In this document: one piece after another, positions 44,941 through 55,480 of the stretch | Layout: every line of letters begins with the position of its first letter | Numbering within the stretch: the first letter of the stretch is position 1 | DNA from: Marivirga arenosa | GTDB lineage: Bacteria; Bacteroidota; Bacteroidia; Cytophagales; Cyclobacteriaceae | Assembly: GCF_030503875.2 (NCBI RefSeq) | Contig: NZ_CP129968.2 | Location: 558,001 to 622,000, forward strand | DNA: 64,000 nucleotides | Direction: 5' to 3' | Made by a program: the position numbers and the translations under genes | The notes under the pieces: model-generated | What the model saw: the letters and a program-made list of their open reading frames with translations, nothing else | Told to the model about the DNA's origin: nothing | The model's database searches: none

Positions 44941-46020
44941 ATGGATGATTTGCATAACTATTCCGACTCTACTTATGATGTTATTGTGATAGGTGGCGGC
45001 CAAAGCGGCTTAGCTTGTGGCTATTATTTAAGAAGAACAGATTTAAGGTATTTAATTATTGATGATCAGCCAAAGTGTGGAGGGGCTTGGCAAAACGCAT
45101 GGGATTCTTTAACCTTATTTTCCCCTTCAGAGCACAGTTCATTACCAGGTTGGTTAATGCCAAAATCTGAAAATGAGTTTCCTGTTAAAAATGAAGTTAT
45201 CCAATATTTATGTCAGTATGAAGAGCGATATAAGCTCAATATAAAAAGACCAATTAAGGTCCTAAATGTAGCTAAAAAAGGAAATATTTATACAATAATC
45301 ACAAATAAGGGAATTATAGAAAGCAGGGCTATAATATCCGCTACAGGACAATGGTCTAAACCCTTTATTCCAGAAATTGAAGGGTTACATAGATTTAATG
45401 GGCAGCAAATCCATTCTGCACACTACAAAACTCCAAAAGATTTTAAAAATAAAAAGGTTTTAGTAGTTGGAGAAGGAAATTCGGGAGCTCAAATATTATC
45501 TGAAGTTTCCAAATTAGCCAGAGTGAAATGGGCGACCAATAAAGAACCTTCCTTCTTACCAGATGATGTAGACGGTAGGGTTTTATTTGACCAAGCAACT
45601 GCCAAATATTATGCTGAGAAGAAGGGTATAAAATGGTCAAATGAAAAGTACAATTTAGGAAATATTGTAATGCTTCCATCAGTGAAGGAAGGAAGGAATA
45701 GAGGTGTATTACAATCTGCGGGAACGATTAGTTACTTTAATCAAAATGGGGTAGTATGGAAATCAGGAAAGGAAGAAAGTTTTGATGTTATAATTTGGTG
45801 TACTGGATTTAAATATGCTACTGATTTTCTCAGAAATGTAATTGATCTTGATGAAAAAGGTCAGGTAAAAACAAAAACAACACCTTCCGTTGATGAAAAA
45901 TCAATATGGTTTGTAGGTTACGGTTCATGGACTGGATTTGCTTCAGCTACTTTGATTGGGGTAGGTCGTTCGGCTCGATCCACAATAAAAGAAATCCAAT
46001 CATATATCGGTAATTTATAA
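44941..46020 (+). CDS. Flavin-containing monooxygenase, ArsO-like
   Basis: 359 residues. FAD site VIVIGGGQSG (~14-23), the segment GGAWQNAWDSLTLFSP followed by SLPGWLMP, an ATGQWSKP motif, and NAD(P) site VVGEGNSGA (~174-182) match ArsO-family and related small flavoprotein monooxygenases. ArsO-type genes usually sit in arsenic operons; no ars gene is present here. Other substrates such as sulfides or amines are possible. It follows the DHp membrane protein by 4 bp, an odd pairing. Confidence 0.78.
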   Translation: MDDLHNYSDSTYDVIVIGGGQSGLACGYYLRRTDLRYLIIDDQPKCGGAWQNAWDSLTLFSPSEHSSLPGWLMPKSENEFPVKNEVIQYLCQYEERYKLNIKRPIKVLNVAKKGNIYTIITNKGIIESRAIISATGQWSKPFIPEIEGLHRFNGQQIHSAHYKTPKDFKNKKVLVVGEGNSGAQILSEVSKLARVKWATNKEPSFLPDDVDGRVLFDQATAKYYAEKKGIKWSNEKYNLGNIVMLPSVKEGRNRGVLQSAGTISYFNQNGVVWKSGKEESFDVIIWCTGFKYATDFLRNVIDLDEKGQVKTKTTPSVDEKSIWFVGYGSWTGFASATLIGVGRSARSTIKEIQSYIGNL

Positions 46021-46130
46021 TAAAGTTACTGTATAAATATCACAATTCTAAGCTAACAAGCATTCGTTCGTTATAATACAGTTGTTTTCTTTTACATAGA
46101 AAATGTTTTACTATTCCAACAAAAAAACAA

Positions 46131-46138
46131 TATATTTG
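46131..46138 (+). promoter_or_regulatory. Putative -7 box for the susC-susD transcript
   Basis: TATATTTG fits TAnnTTTG, 63 bp before the ATG at 46202. A T-rich string at 46106-46110 may serve as a weak -33 box. Confidence 0.45.
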
Positions 46139-46201
46139 GTATAGTACCTATATATATCAATAAAATTTCTCATATTAAGTTTAAACCAAAATTTAAAATC
46201 T

Positions 46202-49126
46202 ATGAAAAAACAGTATCTATTAATGATCATTCTCTTCCTGATCGGGACATTTTCCTACGGGCAGGATCGGGTAATTGAGGGAACAGTAGTCAGCGCCAGT
46301 GATGGTCTTCCGTTAATTGGAGCTACAGTTGTGAAAAAAGGATCTACTTCAGGAGTAACTACTGATTTAGATGGAAAATTTAAATTATCTATTTCACAAC
46401 CAGAAATTTTGGTAGTTTCTTTTATCGGCTTTGCTGAGAAAGAAGTTGCAGTTAATCTAGGTCAATCTGGCCCATTAACAATTAGTTTAGAAGAAGACAT
46501 TACAAAATTGAATGAGGTTGTGGTGTCAGGTTTGGCATCAAGTGTCAAGCGTTCGAACTTAGGTAATGCGGTAGCAACGGTTTCAGCTGAGGAATTGACC
46601 GGTACAACAAATCAGCCAACTATGGATAATGCATTGTATGGTAAAGTAACTGGAGTGAATATTACTTCAAGTTCAGGTGCTCCAGGTGGAGGTATTGCCA
46701 TGCGATTGAGGGGGGTAACTTCTATTACGGGTAATAACCAACCATTATTCATTATTGATGGAGTATATGTGAGTAATGCAGAAATTCCAAGTGGATTAAG
46801 AAATGCATCCGGTGCAAATGCAGGTAATGAGGAAAATGCATCTAACAGGATTGCAGATTTAGCACCAAGTGATATTGAGAATATAGAGGTTTTAAAAGGT
46901 CCTTCAGCTGCAGCAATTTATGGTGCTAGAGCAAACGCTGGGGTGGTAATCATTACAACCAAAAGGGGTAAAAGAGGTGAAACTAGAGTAAAAGTTTCTC
47001 AGGATTTGGGTTTCAATACTATTCAGAGATATGTTGGAATTGGTGACCGTCCTTGGACAGCGAGCTTAGTAGAAGAGACATTTGGACCAGGAGAAGTAGC
47101 AGCCTATAATGCAGCAGTGAATGGTGGAGGTCTTTATGATTATGAAGAAGAATTATATGGTGAAACAGGTTTAATTTCTGACACTCGTGTTAGCGTAACA
47201 GGTGGTGATGAAAAAACTAAATTTTTTGTGGGTGGATCTTTAAGAGATGAAAATGGTATAATAAAAAATACTGGCTATCAACGAGCAAGTGTTAGAGCCA
47301 ATATTGATCATAAGTTAAGCGATAGAATTTCATTTACTACCTCAAGTAATTTTGTGAATTCGCTTACTCAGAGAGGCTTCACTGGAAATGAAAATGAGGG
47401 TGGTTTAAGTTTAGGTTATAACTTAGCTTTTACAAGACCATGGGCTAATCTATATCCTGATGAATTCGGCAATTATCCTGACAACCCGAATACTGCTGGT
47501 AATATGTTGTTAGTAAGGGATCAGGCAATTAATGATGAAAATATAAATCGTTTCATTCAAGGTGCCAGTATTGATGTGAACCTTTATGAAACTGATCAAT
47601 CTTTCTTAAAGTTTAAATGGAATGGTGGTTTCGATTCTTATAATTTAGAAACTTATGTATACGTTCCTGAATATCATCAGGCGCAGAGAGGATTGCAAAA
47701 CGGATTTATTGGAGTGGGTAAGAATAGTATTTTCAATACCAATAATCAAGGGTTCTTGGTATGGGATAACTATTTAAGTGGTGGTTCCTTACAATTAACT
47801 TCTCAAGTAGGATATACTTATATCACTTTCTCAAGAGATTTAGTGTATAACCAGGCAACTCAATTAATTCCAGGACAAACCACTTTAGGTCAGTCGGGTA
47901 CACAAGAATTAGATCAAACTCTTCAGGATGTTAGAGAATTCGGGTATTTTGCTCAACAAGAAATGAATTTTGAAGATAAAATCATTGCAACTTTAGGTGT
48001 TAGAGCAGATAAATCTACTTTGAATGCCGAGCAAAATAAGTTTTATTATTTCCCTAAAGCATCATTAGCACTAAACATTGCAAACTACCCATTCTGGTCA
48101 GTAGATGCAATTAACCAATTGAAGGTTAGAGCGGCATATGGTGAAACAGGTTCTAGTGCAGGGTTTGGATCGCTTTTCACAAGTTTTGGTCCTGTAAATA
48201 TTGGAGGTTCACCAGGAGTTTCAATTGGTGGCTTAAGAGGAAGTGATAATTTGATACCTGAAACAGCTGCTGAATTTGAAACTGGTTTTGACATGAGCTT
48301 ACTGGATAATAAATTATCATTTACTGCAACATATTACAATAGGACTATTAACGATTTAATTCTTCAGAGAGCTTTACAGCCATCTACAGGGTTTAGCTTA
48401 GAAGTAACTAATCTGGCTGATTTAGTAAATAGAGGTCTGGAACTTTCTATGAATGCTCAGCCAGTTCAAAATGAGAACTTCACTTGGAATTCTACTACTA
48501 ATTTCTGGTTTAACAGATCTGAAATAACAAGACTTGATGTAGCTCCTTTTGCGCCAGCGGGTGCAGGGTTTGGATTAGGTTTAGGAACCGCTTTTATCGA
48601 AGAAGGGGAACCTGTAACTCAAATTAAAGGTAGAGTTGATGGTGAGGTAGTGACTGTTGGAGATGCAGAACCAGATTTTCAAATGTCGTTCTTTAATAAT
48701 ATGACCATTTTTAAAAATTTCGACTTTAGTTTCTTAGTTCACATCAGACAAGGAAGTGAAAACGTTAACTTAACGACTTTCTTAACTGATTTAGCAGCTT
48801 TGACTGGAGATTTAGATGAAGCTTCTGGACAGGAAAGAACATCAAATCCGAATACTGACAGATTTGTAGAAGATGCATCTTATATGAGATTAAGAGAGAT
48901 AGCGCTTTATTATAGAATGCCTGAAAATATATTAAGTGCCTTTAATGGTACTATTAATAAAATTAGAATTGGTGCTTCAGGTAGAAACTTATGGACGGTT
49001 ACTCCTTATTCTGGATATGACCCAGAGGTTTCTACAAAAGGGGGTACAGGACTTTCTACAGGTTTAGATGTAAATCCATTCCCATCATCTAAGCAAGTGT
49101 ATTTTCATGTAGAATTAGAATTTTAA
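46202..49126 (+). CDS. SusC/RagA-family TonB-linked outer-membrane transporter
   Basis: 974 residues with signal peptide (LLMIILFLIGTFSYGQ). A carboxypeptidase-regulatory-like domain (~25-105, IEGTVVSASDGLPLIGATV) precedes the plug (~110-235, with the SusC signature around PLFIIDGVYV) and a 22-strand barrel ending in YFHVELEF. It imports a substrate bound by the SusD partner, with energy from TonB-ExbBD. No anti-sigma/ECF pair or glycoside hydrolase is nearby, so the ligand is unknown. Confidence 0.92.
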   Translation: MKKQYLLMIILFLIGTFSYGQDRVIEGTVVSASDGLPLIGATVVKKGSTSGVTTDLDGKFKLSISQPEILVVSFIGFAEKEVAVNLGQSGPLTISLEEDITKLNEVVVSGLASSVKRSNLGNAVATVSAEELTGTTNQPTMDNALYGKVTGVNITSSSGAPGGGIAMRLRGVTSITGNNQPLFIIDGVYVSNAEIPSGLRNASGANAGNEENASNRIADLAPSDIENIEVLKGPSAAAIYGARANAGVVIITTKRGKRGETRVKVSQDLGFNTIQRYVGIGDRPWTASLVEETFGPGEVAAYNAAVNGGGLYDYEEELYGETGLISDTRVSVTGGDEKTKFFVGGSLRDENGIIKNTGYQRASVRANIDHKLSDRISFTTSSNFVNSLTQRGFTGNENEGGLSLGYNLAFTRPWANLYPDEFGNYPDNPNTAGNMLLVRDQAINDENINRFIQGASIDVNLYETDQSFLKFKWNGGFDSYNLETYVYVPEYHQAQRGLQNGFIGVGKNSIFNTNNQGFLVWDNYLSGGSLQLTSQVGYTYITFSRDLVYNQATQLIPGQTTLGQSGTQELDQTLQDVREFGYFAQQEMNFEDKIIATLGVRADKSTLNAEQNKFYYFPKASLALNIANYPFWSVDAINQLKVRAAYGETGSSAGFGSLFTSFGPVNIGGSPGVSIGGLRGSDNLIPETAAEFETGFDMSLLDNKLSFTATYYNRTINDLILQRALQPSTGFSLEVTNLADLVNRGLELSMNAQPVQNENFTWNSTTNFWFNRSEITRLDVAPFAPAGAGFGLGLGTAFIEEGEPVTQIKGRVDGEVVTVGDAEPDFQMSFFNNMTIFKNFDFSFLVHIRQGSENVNLTTFLTDLAALTGDLDEASGQERTSNPNTDRFVEDASYMRLREIALYYRMPENILSAFNGTINKIRIGASGRNLWTVTPYSGYDPEVSTKGGTGLSTGLDVNPFPSSKQVYFHVELEF

Positions 49127-49138
49127 ATCAGAAGAATC

Positions 49139-50467
49139 ATGAAAAAATTTAATATAAATAACTTAAAATACATTTTGATATTAGGCTTATCTTTTGGTAT
49201 GCTTTCATGTGAATTTGAAGATCAGGTTGATCCTAATAATCCAAGTTTACAGCAATATGATCAAGATGCGACTGTTAATGAGCTTAATAACTTAGTAGTA
49301 GGGATTGAGTCTGAGATGCGCTCTGGTTACCCGCTATATGTTACAGCTACAGGTACAATAGCAAGAGAGCTTTATTTATTTGATGCAGATCCAAGAAATA
49401 CTGAGGATTTATTAGGGAAAAATGGAGCTGTGTTAGATAATAATACTTTTTATTTAACTAGCCCTTATAATAATAGCTATCAAAATGTAAAGAATACTAA
49501 TATCTTATTGGATGCTTTAGACAATACAGCATTAGTATCTGAGGCTGAAAAAAGTGGCTATAGAGGTTTTGCAAATACTATTCAGGCTTTACAATTATTA
49601 AGAGTCTTGAATATGTTAGACGAAAATGGAATTCGAGTTGATGTTTCAAATGTTGATAATTTAGGTCCATTTGTTTCTAAATCAGCAGCTCTAGAATTTA
49701 TTTCTGGTTTATTAAATACTGGTTTTACTCAATTAGGAAATGCAGGTTCAGCTTTCCCTTTCGAATTATCTTCGGGTTTTGAAGGATTTAATACGCCATC
49801 TACTTTTGCTCAATTTAATAGAGCATTGGCTGCAAGAGTTGCCATATATAGAGAGCAATGGGGTACGGTTGCAGGTTTATTATCTGACTCATTTTTCGAT
49901 CCAAATGGTGATCTTTCTGTAGGGCCAAAGCATAGCTTTTCAAATGCTTCAGGGGATCAATTAAACGGATTATTTAAAATTCCTGGTAATAATGGAGATA
50001 TGATCGTGGTTCATAATAGAATTACCGATAACGCTGAAGAGGGAGATTTGAGAATAGACCGAAAAATGAGTCTTCGTGAAAATCCTTCTACTCAAGATGG
50101 ATTAACAGGTGATTATGAAACCGCTTTATATCCAACCCCTACTTCTCCTATCGATATTATTAGAAATGAGGAGTTAGTATTAATTTCTGCAGAGGCTAAA
50201 TTACAAACGGGTGATATTACAGGTGCTATTTCTGACTTAAATATCATTAGAGATTATGCTGGACTTGATCCATATAGTGGAGCTCAAACTGCTGATGCGG
50301 TTACAGATGAATTATTGACGCAAAGACAATACTCATTATGGTGTGAAGGTCATACTATGGTTGATTTAAGAAGATACGGTAGACTAAATGCAAACAATCT
50401 TCCGATCGACAGAGAAGGTGATCAAGTTTTTAGTCAATTCCCAATTCCATTGACCGAAGCAGAGTAA
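49139..50467 (+). CDS. SusD/RagB-family surface lipoprotein
   Basis: 442 residues. The lipobox is GMLSC (Cys29). DPNNPS, YQNVKNTNILLDAL, and the C-terminal pattern ELVLISAEAKLQTGD followed by LLTQRQYSLWCEGHTMVDLRRYGRL are typical of the helical TPR core of SusD proteins. It is 12 bp after susC and ends in a strong terminator, so the pair is one unit. It is shorter than typical SusD proteins (about 500-600), so the ligand-binding insertions are small. Confidence 0.9.
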   Translation: MKKFNINNLKYILILGLSFGMLSCEFEDQVDPNNPSLQQYDQDATVNELNNLVVGIESEMRSGYPLYVTATGTIARELYLFDADPRNTEDLLGKNGAVLDNNTFYLTSPYNNSYQNVKNTNILLDALDNTALVSEAEKSGYRGFANTIQALQLLRVLNMLDENGIRVDVSNVDNLGPFVSKSAALEFISGLLNTGFTQLGNAGSAFPFELSSGFEGFNTPSTFAQFNRALAARVAIYREQWGTVAGLLSDSFFDPNGDLSVGPKHSFSNASGDQLNGLFKIPGNNGDMIVVHNRITDNAEEGDLRIDRKMSLRENPSTQDGLTGDYETALYPTPTSPIDIIRNEELVLISAEAKLQTGDITGAISDLNIIRDYAGLDPYSGAQTADAVTDELLTQRQYSLWCEGHTMVDLRRYGRLNANNLPIDREGDQVFSQFPIPLTEAE

Positions 50468-50493
50468 ATCATAAAAAAATCTATTTTTTAAAG

Positions 50494-50537
50494 AAATCTC
50501 CAATTTGCTTTTTGTAGTGATTTGGAGATTTTTTTTA
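50494..50537 (+). terminator. Intrinsic terminator after susD
   Basis: AAATCTCCAA (50494-50503) pairs with TTGGAGATTT (50522-50531) and is followed by a T-run. Confidence 0.85.
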
Positions 50538-50622
50538 TCCACAAAAAAAGGTGTTTAATCTATATTTTCACAAGCTAATTCTAAAAATCCTTAGATTAGC
50601 TAAAAAATATATTTTTTGCCTA

Positions 50623-52785
50623 ATGAAAAGCACATATATATACTTCTTTATATGTATTAATTTATTTCTTTTTGAAGAAAGTAAGGCAAGTGATTTCATT
50701 GAATTGTTTTCAGGTAAATCATATGAAAATATTGGAAAGAGAGTTAAGTTTTTAGAAGACCCAACAAACAGCTTAACTTATCAAGATATAAAATCATCAA
50801 AATACCAAAGTCTCTTTAAGGCTGGCGACAGTCAAGTACCTACATATGGTTTAAAAGACATTTCTCTTTGGGTGAAGGTAGAGCTAAAGCATTCATCTAA
50901 TTTTGAAGTGCCGTATGTTTTAGAAATCGCATACCCTACTTTTGATTCAATTCAATACTTCATCGAAAAAGAAGGAGGAATTTCAGCAAGTGGCTATTTA
51001 GGTGATCAACAAGAATTTAATAATCGCTTAATTAATCATAAGAACTTCATAATTCCACTAGATTTAAATTCTTCTGATAGTTCTATAGTTTATTTAAGAA
51101 TTAAGAATAAGGGATCATTAGTAGTTCCTTTGAATATCATTTCTAGGCAGATGCTTTATTCTGATGATATTATTGAGGAGTTATTATATGGAATCTTTTA
51201 TGGAATCATGTTAGTAATGCTGCTTTATAATTTATTTTTAGCAGTTTCAGCACGGTCTATAAATTATCTGTACTATGTAGGCATTATAACTGGTAACCTT
51301 TTAGCCCTATCAGCATTAAACGGACATGCTTTTATGTATATATGGAGTTCGTTTCCCTGGATTGCTAATCATGTAGTTATTTTTGGTATTGGCTTATGGA
51401 TTTCTTCAAGTAATTTATTTGCATCAGCCTTCTTTGAAACCCAATATCAATTTAAAAAATATCATAATTATTTTCGAGCTTTAGTGGTAGTAGGGATAGT
51501 AATTATTATTTTATCCTTAACAATCGATTATTCAGTAGCTTTAAGAATTTCAAATTATTCATTGATTATTAACTGCTTTGGATTGCTCTATAGCGGTATT
51601 TACTTTTGGACAAGGAAGGTAAAGGTGGCTAGTGTTTTTACTCTGGCTTGGACTGGGTATTTGCTTGGGGTTTTACTTATTACTTTCAGAAATCTTGGTA
51701 TTGTACCGGTTAATTTCATAACAACTCATTTTTTAGAATTTGGAGCAATATTAGAGGTAATATTGCTTTCAATTTCATTAGGCTATAAGTATCGACTGCT
51801 TGAAATAGAAAAAAAAGAAGCACAATTGAATTCTTTAGATTTAATGACTCAAAGCCAAAAATTGGTGCAAGAGCAAAATGAAGAATTAGAACGTAAAGTA
51901 GTTCTTAGAACTCATGAATTAGAAGAAAAGCAAGAAGAGATTCTGCAACAAAATGAAGAATTAAACGCCAAAAATGAAAAGTTAACTGAAGCACAACAGA
52001 TTATTGAAGCACAAAATGCCAAATTAAAACTTTATACTGATGATCTTGAGTCTCAAGTAGAAAAGAGAACAGAGGATTTAAGAAATACTAATACGGAATT
52101 GGCACAGAATGTTCAGAAATTAGAGCAATACGCCTTTATGACGGCTCATAATTTGAGAGCACCAGTAGCTAGATTATTAGGCTTAACGCACTTAATAGAA
52201 ATAACACCGAATCCTGATTTATCAGAATGGACTAATATAGTATCTAAAATAAAGGAAGAGGGGGATAGTCTGGATGCTGTAATTAAAGATTTAAACGCCA
52301 TTTTAGAATTAAAAAAAGAAGCTGAACAAAATCAAAGCATTATTAATCTTACAGAAACGCTTAATCAGACTAAGCGAATTTTAAAAAATTCAATTGAAGT
52401 GAGTAAAGGTAAAATCATTTTTGATAATCATGATTTTAATGAAATAAAATGTAATCCTACCTATATCGATAGCATTTTTTATAATTTACTATCGAATGCA
52501 ATAAAATATAGATCAGAAGATAGAGAATTAGAAGTTTTAATTCAGACTAAAATTGAAGAAGGTAAAAAGCTTTTAATATTTTCTGATAACGGAGTAGGAA
52601 TAGATTTAAGCAAAAATGCGGATAAAATCTTTGGCATGTACAGAAGATTTCATACCCACGTTGAAGGAAAAGGTTTAGGCTTGTATTTAGTAAAAAGCCA
52701 AATTGAGATTTTAGGAGGTGAAATAAAGGTGGAAAGCGAATTAGATAAAGGAACTACTTTTACTTTGTCATTCCCCGTTGCGTAA
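50623..52785 (+). CDS. 7TMR-DISM sensor histidine kinase
   Basis: 720 residues from the ATG at 50623, which gives a signal peptide (IYFFICINLFLFEESKAS); a GTG at 50551 would add 24 residues before it. Domains: periplasmic 7TMR-DISMED2 beta-domain (~25-175), seven membrane helices (~185-390), a Gln/Glu-rich coiled coil (~400-500), DHp with AFMTAHNLRAPVARLLGL (His ~509) and a HATPase domain with LLSNAIKY, DNGVGID, FGMYRRF and GKGLGLYL. All kinase boxes are intact. No response regulator is adjacent. The periplasmic domain is carbohydrate-binding-like in this family, and the SusCD pair sits just upstream. Confidence 0.88.
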   Translation: MKSTYIYFFICINLFLFEESKASDFIELFSGKSYENIGKRVKFLEDPTNSLTYQDIKSSKYQSLFKAGDSQVPTYGLKDISLWVKVELKHSSNFEVPYVLEIAYPTFDSIQYFIEKEGGISASGYLGDQQEFNNRLINHKNFIIPLDLNSSDSSIVYLRIKNKGSLVVPLNIISRQMLYSDDIIEELLYGIFYGIMLVMLLYNLFLAVSARSINYLYYVGIITGNLLALSALNGHAFMYIWSSFPWIANHVVIFGIGLWISSSNLFASAFFETQYQFKKYHNYFRALVVVGIVIIILSLTIDYSVALRISNYSLIINCFGLLYSGIYFWTRKVKVASVFTLAWTGYLLGVLLITFRNLGIVPVNFITTHFLEFGAILEVILLSISLGYKYRLLEIEKKEAQLNSLDLMTQSQKLVQEQNEELERKVVLRTHELEEKQEEILQQNEELNAKNEKLTEAQQIIEAQNAKLKLYTDDLESQVEKRTEDLRNTNTELAQNVQKLEQYAFMTAHNLRAPVARLLGLTHLIEITPNPDLSEWTNIVSKIKEEGDSLDAVIKDLNAILELKKEAEQNQSIINLTETLNQTKRILKNSIEVSKGKIIFDNHDFNEIKCNPTYIDSIFYNLLSNAIKYRSEDRELEVLIQTKIEEGKKLLIFSDNGVGIDLSKNADKIFGMYRRFHTHVEGKGLGLYLVKSQIEILGGEIKVESELDKGTTFTLSFPVA

Positions 52786-53376
52786 TTTCATTCTATATTC
52801 AACTGCACCTATGAAAAAATTATGCTGTATGCATTCGCCTTCATTATTATATTTAATTATCGTTTTTTCCCCTTCTTCATTCACCATCATATACCGACTT
52901 TCTTCAGGTAACTTAGCAATTCTGTTATATTTATGAGTCGCTTCTGAAAATATTGAATCCCTTGATTTTGGCTTTTTAAAATAAAGCTTTAACTCACTTT
53001 TTATTATAGGTTTTTCATGCCAACCTTTAGTAGTATCCATTAAAGTGTGGTAATAATTCTTCGATAGAAGTTTCTCAATTTTAGATTCTGCTATTTTGCT
53101 ATCATTTCTTTTATCTACAAAATAGGCTTGAATTAAGGTGTCATTTTGATAAATGGCTTCTCGTAGTTGAACCATTTTTGTAGGTGTAAAAAGCTTGTAT
53201 TCTAAGTTTAACAAGGCTGAATAATATACTTTCCCACTATCTAGATCTTTTTGAGTAACCAGTAAATTTCCTACAGGTTTTTCTTCCACGAAGACATCAT
53301 AAATCAATTCTTGCGAATATAGATTAGTGCTAAAATGAATAAATAATAAAATGATTAATACTTTTAACCTGCCCAT
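52768..53376 (-). CDS. Conserved exported protein of unknown function
   Basis: 202 residues with signal peptide ([19 protein letters not shown]). The mature part begins ELIYDVFVEEKPVGNLLVTQKD and is beta-rich, resembling the DUF6134-type family found in Bacteroidota (assignment from memory, moderate). The start overlaps the end of the YifB gene by 13 bp, and the 3' end overlaps the convergent histidine kinase gene by 18 bp, so there is no room for a terminator between them. Confidence 0.65.
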   Translation of the reverse strand: MGRLKVLIILLFIHFSTNLYSQELIYDVFVEEKPVGNLLVTQKDLDSGKVYYSALLNLEYKLFTPTKMVQLREAIYQNDTLIQAYFVDKRNDSKIAESKIEKLLSKNYYHTLMDTTKGWHEKPIIKSELKLYFKKPKSRDSIFSEATHKYNRIAKLPEESRYMMVNEEGEKTIIKYNNEGECIQHNFFIGAVEYRMKLRNGE

Positions 53377-54902
53377 TCTTCTCTATCTAAACTTCTATAT
53401 TGAATTGCTTCTGCTAAATGTTCAATTTTGATGTCTTCACTTCCTGCCAGATCAGCTATTGTTCTGGAAACTTTCATGATTCTGTCATAAGCTCGAGCAG
53501 AAAGTCCTAACTTTTCCATCGCATTTTTCAATAACGCTTTGCCTGCTGTATTTATTTCACATACTTCTTTCACTATTTGTGAGGGCATTAAAGCATTCGA
53601 ATGAACCTCATTTAATCCCTCAAAACGTTTTTTCTGTATTTCTCTGGCAGCTATTACTCGTTTTCGGATTGTTTCACTGTTTTCTGCTTTCCTGTTTTCG
53701 GTCATCTGGTCAAATGAAACGGGAGTCACTTCTACATGCAAGTCTATTCTATCCAATAAAGGACCGCTTACCTTATTCAAGTACCTTTTTACTGCTCCCG
53801 GAGGGCAAACACATTCCTTTTCAGGGTGATTGTAATAACCGCAAGGACATGGATTCATGCTCGCAAGCAACATGAAATTAGCTGGAAAATCGACTGATAC
53901 TTTTGCTCTTGATATAGTTACTCTTCTTTCTTCTAAGGGTTGCCGCATCACTTCCAAAACCGTTCTCTTAAACTCAGGCAGTTCATCTAAAAAAAGCACC
54001 CCATTATTAGCAAGGGAAATTTCTCCTGGTTGAGGGATTCCTCCCCCACCCACTAAGGCTACATCAGAAATAGTATGGTGAGGGGCTCTATAAGGTCTTG
54101 TCGCAATGAGTGAAGCGTTTGAACCTAACCTTCCAGCTACAGAATGAATTTTAGTAGTCTCCAAAGCTTCGGTTAAACTAAGCGGAGGTAAGATAGAAGG
54201 AAATCGCTTAGCTAACATGGTTTTACCTGCTCCTGGAGGACCTACCATGATAACGTTATGACCACCAGCTGCAGCAATTTCTAATGCTCGCTTTATATTT
54301 TCTTGACCTTGTACATCAGCAAAATCTGCTTCATAATCATTTAGATTGGTAAAGAAAATATCACGAGTGTCCATCTCAATGGGCTTAATATTGGAGCTAC
54401 CTTCTAATACTTCTATCGCTTCTTTTAGATTTTCGACTCCTATAACATCCAGGTTATTTACAATAGCAGCCTCTGCTGCATTTTCTTTTGGAAGGATAAA
54501 GCCTTTAAACCCATTTTTTCTGGCTTCGATAGCAATGGGTAATACTCCTTTTATGGGTCTTAAAGTGCCATCTAAAGCTAGTTCTCCCATTATCATAAAA
54601 TCTGCTAGCTTATCAGTGAATATTTGTTCGGATCCACTTAAAATTCCTAAGGCAATAGGTAAGTCGTATGCAGAGCCTTCTTTCTTAACGTCAGCGGGCG
54701 CTAAATTAACTACCACTTTTTGTCGAGGCATTCTATAGCCGCTGTATTTAATGGCTGCATCTATTCTATGCTCACTTTCTTTAATGGCATTATCGGGTAA
54801 GCCAACCATATGGAATTTTGTGCCTTGGCTTACATTAACTTCTATAGTGATGATATTTGCATCAACCCCATATACAGAACTTCCAAAAGTTTTAGCTAGC
54901 AT
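53364..54902 (-). CDS. YifB/ComM-family Mg-chelatase-like AAA+ ATPase
   Basis: 512 residues. N-terminal Lon-like fold ([25 protein letters not shown] ... [25 protein letters not shown]), central AAA+ with Walker A GPPGAGKT (~219-226), Walker B-like [11 protein letters not shown], a Cys4 patch ([20 protein letters not shown]) and the C-terminal AAA helical domain. ComM is a DNA helicase that helps branch migration during natural transformation; a similar DNA role is likely. It overlaps gmhA by 11 bp. Confidence 0.88.
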   Translation of the reverse strand: MLAKTFGSSVYGVDANIITIEVNVSQGTKFHMVGLPDNAIKESEHRIDAAIKYSGYRMPRQKVVVNLAPADVKKEGSAYDLPIALGILSGSEQIFTDKLADFMIMGELALDGTLRPIKGVLPIAIEARKNGFKGFILPKENAAEAAIVNNLDVIGVENLKEAIEVLEGSSNIKPIEMDTRDIFFTNLNDYEADFADVQGQENIKRALEIAAAGGHNVIMVGPPGAGKTMLAKRFPSILPPLSLTEALETTKIHSVAGRLGSNASLIATRPYRAPHHTISDVALVGGGGIPQPGEISLANNGVLFLDELPEFKRTVLEVMRQPLEERRVTISRAKVSVDFPANFMLLASMNPCPCGYYNHPEKECVCPPGAVKRYLNKVSGPLLDRIDLHVEVTPVSFDQMTENRKAENSETIRKRVIAAREIQKKRFEGLNEVHSNALMPSQIVKEVCEINTAGKALLKNAMEKLGLSARAYDRIMKVSRTIADLAGSEDIKIEHLAEAIQYRSLDREEWAG

Positions 54903-55473
54903 AACCTAATCTTTTTTCGATTAGTAATATCATGATATGGATGATCTTGATATGCATTTCTTGTATTCTGTCTGCATATCCATGGTGCGGAACTCTAATT
55001 TCAACATCACATTCAGATGCTAAATTTCCACCATCTTTACCTGTGAGGCCAATAATTTTCATGCCTTTGGCTTTTGCAGCTTTACAAGCTTCTAAAATGT
55101 TTTTTGAATTTCCACTTGTACTGATGGCTAATAAAATATCTTCTTTTCTTCCTAAGGCCTCAATTGATCTGCTAAATATAAACTCAAAGCCATAATCATT
55201 ACCCACACATGTGGTATGGCTAATGTCTGATAATGACATGGCAGCAATAGCGGGTCTGTTTTCTCTGAACTTGCCACTTAATTCTTCTGCAAAATGCATG
55301 GCATCACAATGAGAACCTCCATTACCACAACTCATTACTTTTCCGTCTTGCTGAAGTGAATTGGTAATGAGTTCAACGGCAGCTTCAATATTGGCTAATT
55401 GATCAGCTTGGGTTAAAAAGTTATTCAGCGTTTCTTGAGCTGAATTCAATTCGTCTTTAATCAGATTAATCAT
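54892..55473 (-). CDS. gmhA: Sedoheptulose-7-phosphate isomerase
   Basis: 193 residues, close to the usual 192. SIS fold with [20 protein letters not shown] (~48-67), [28 protein letters not shown] and [19 protein letters not shown], matching E. coli GmhA nearly motif for motif, including the catalytic Glu and His positions. It makes D-glycero-D-manno-heptose 7-phosphate, the first step to ADP-heptose for the LPS inner core. It is between a small membrane protein gene (7 bp) and yifB (11 bp overlap). Confidence 0.92.
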   Translation of the reverse strand: MINLIKDELNSAQETLNNFLTQADQLANIEAAVELITNSLQQDGKVMSCGNGGSHCDAMHFAEELSGKFRENRPAIAAMSLSDISHTTCVGNDYGFEFIFSRSIEALGRKEDILLAISTSGNSKNILEACKAAKAKGMKIIGLTGKDGGNLASECDVEIRVPHHGYADRIQEMHIKIIHIMILLIEKRLGYAS

Positions 55474-55480
55474 TCATTAA

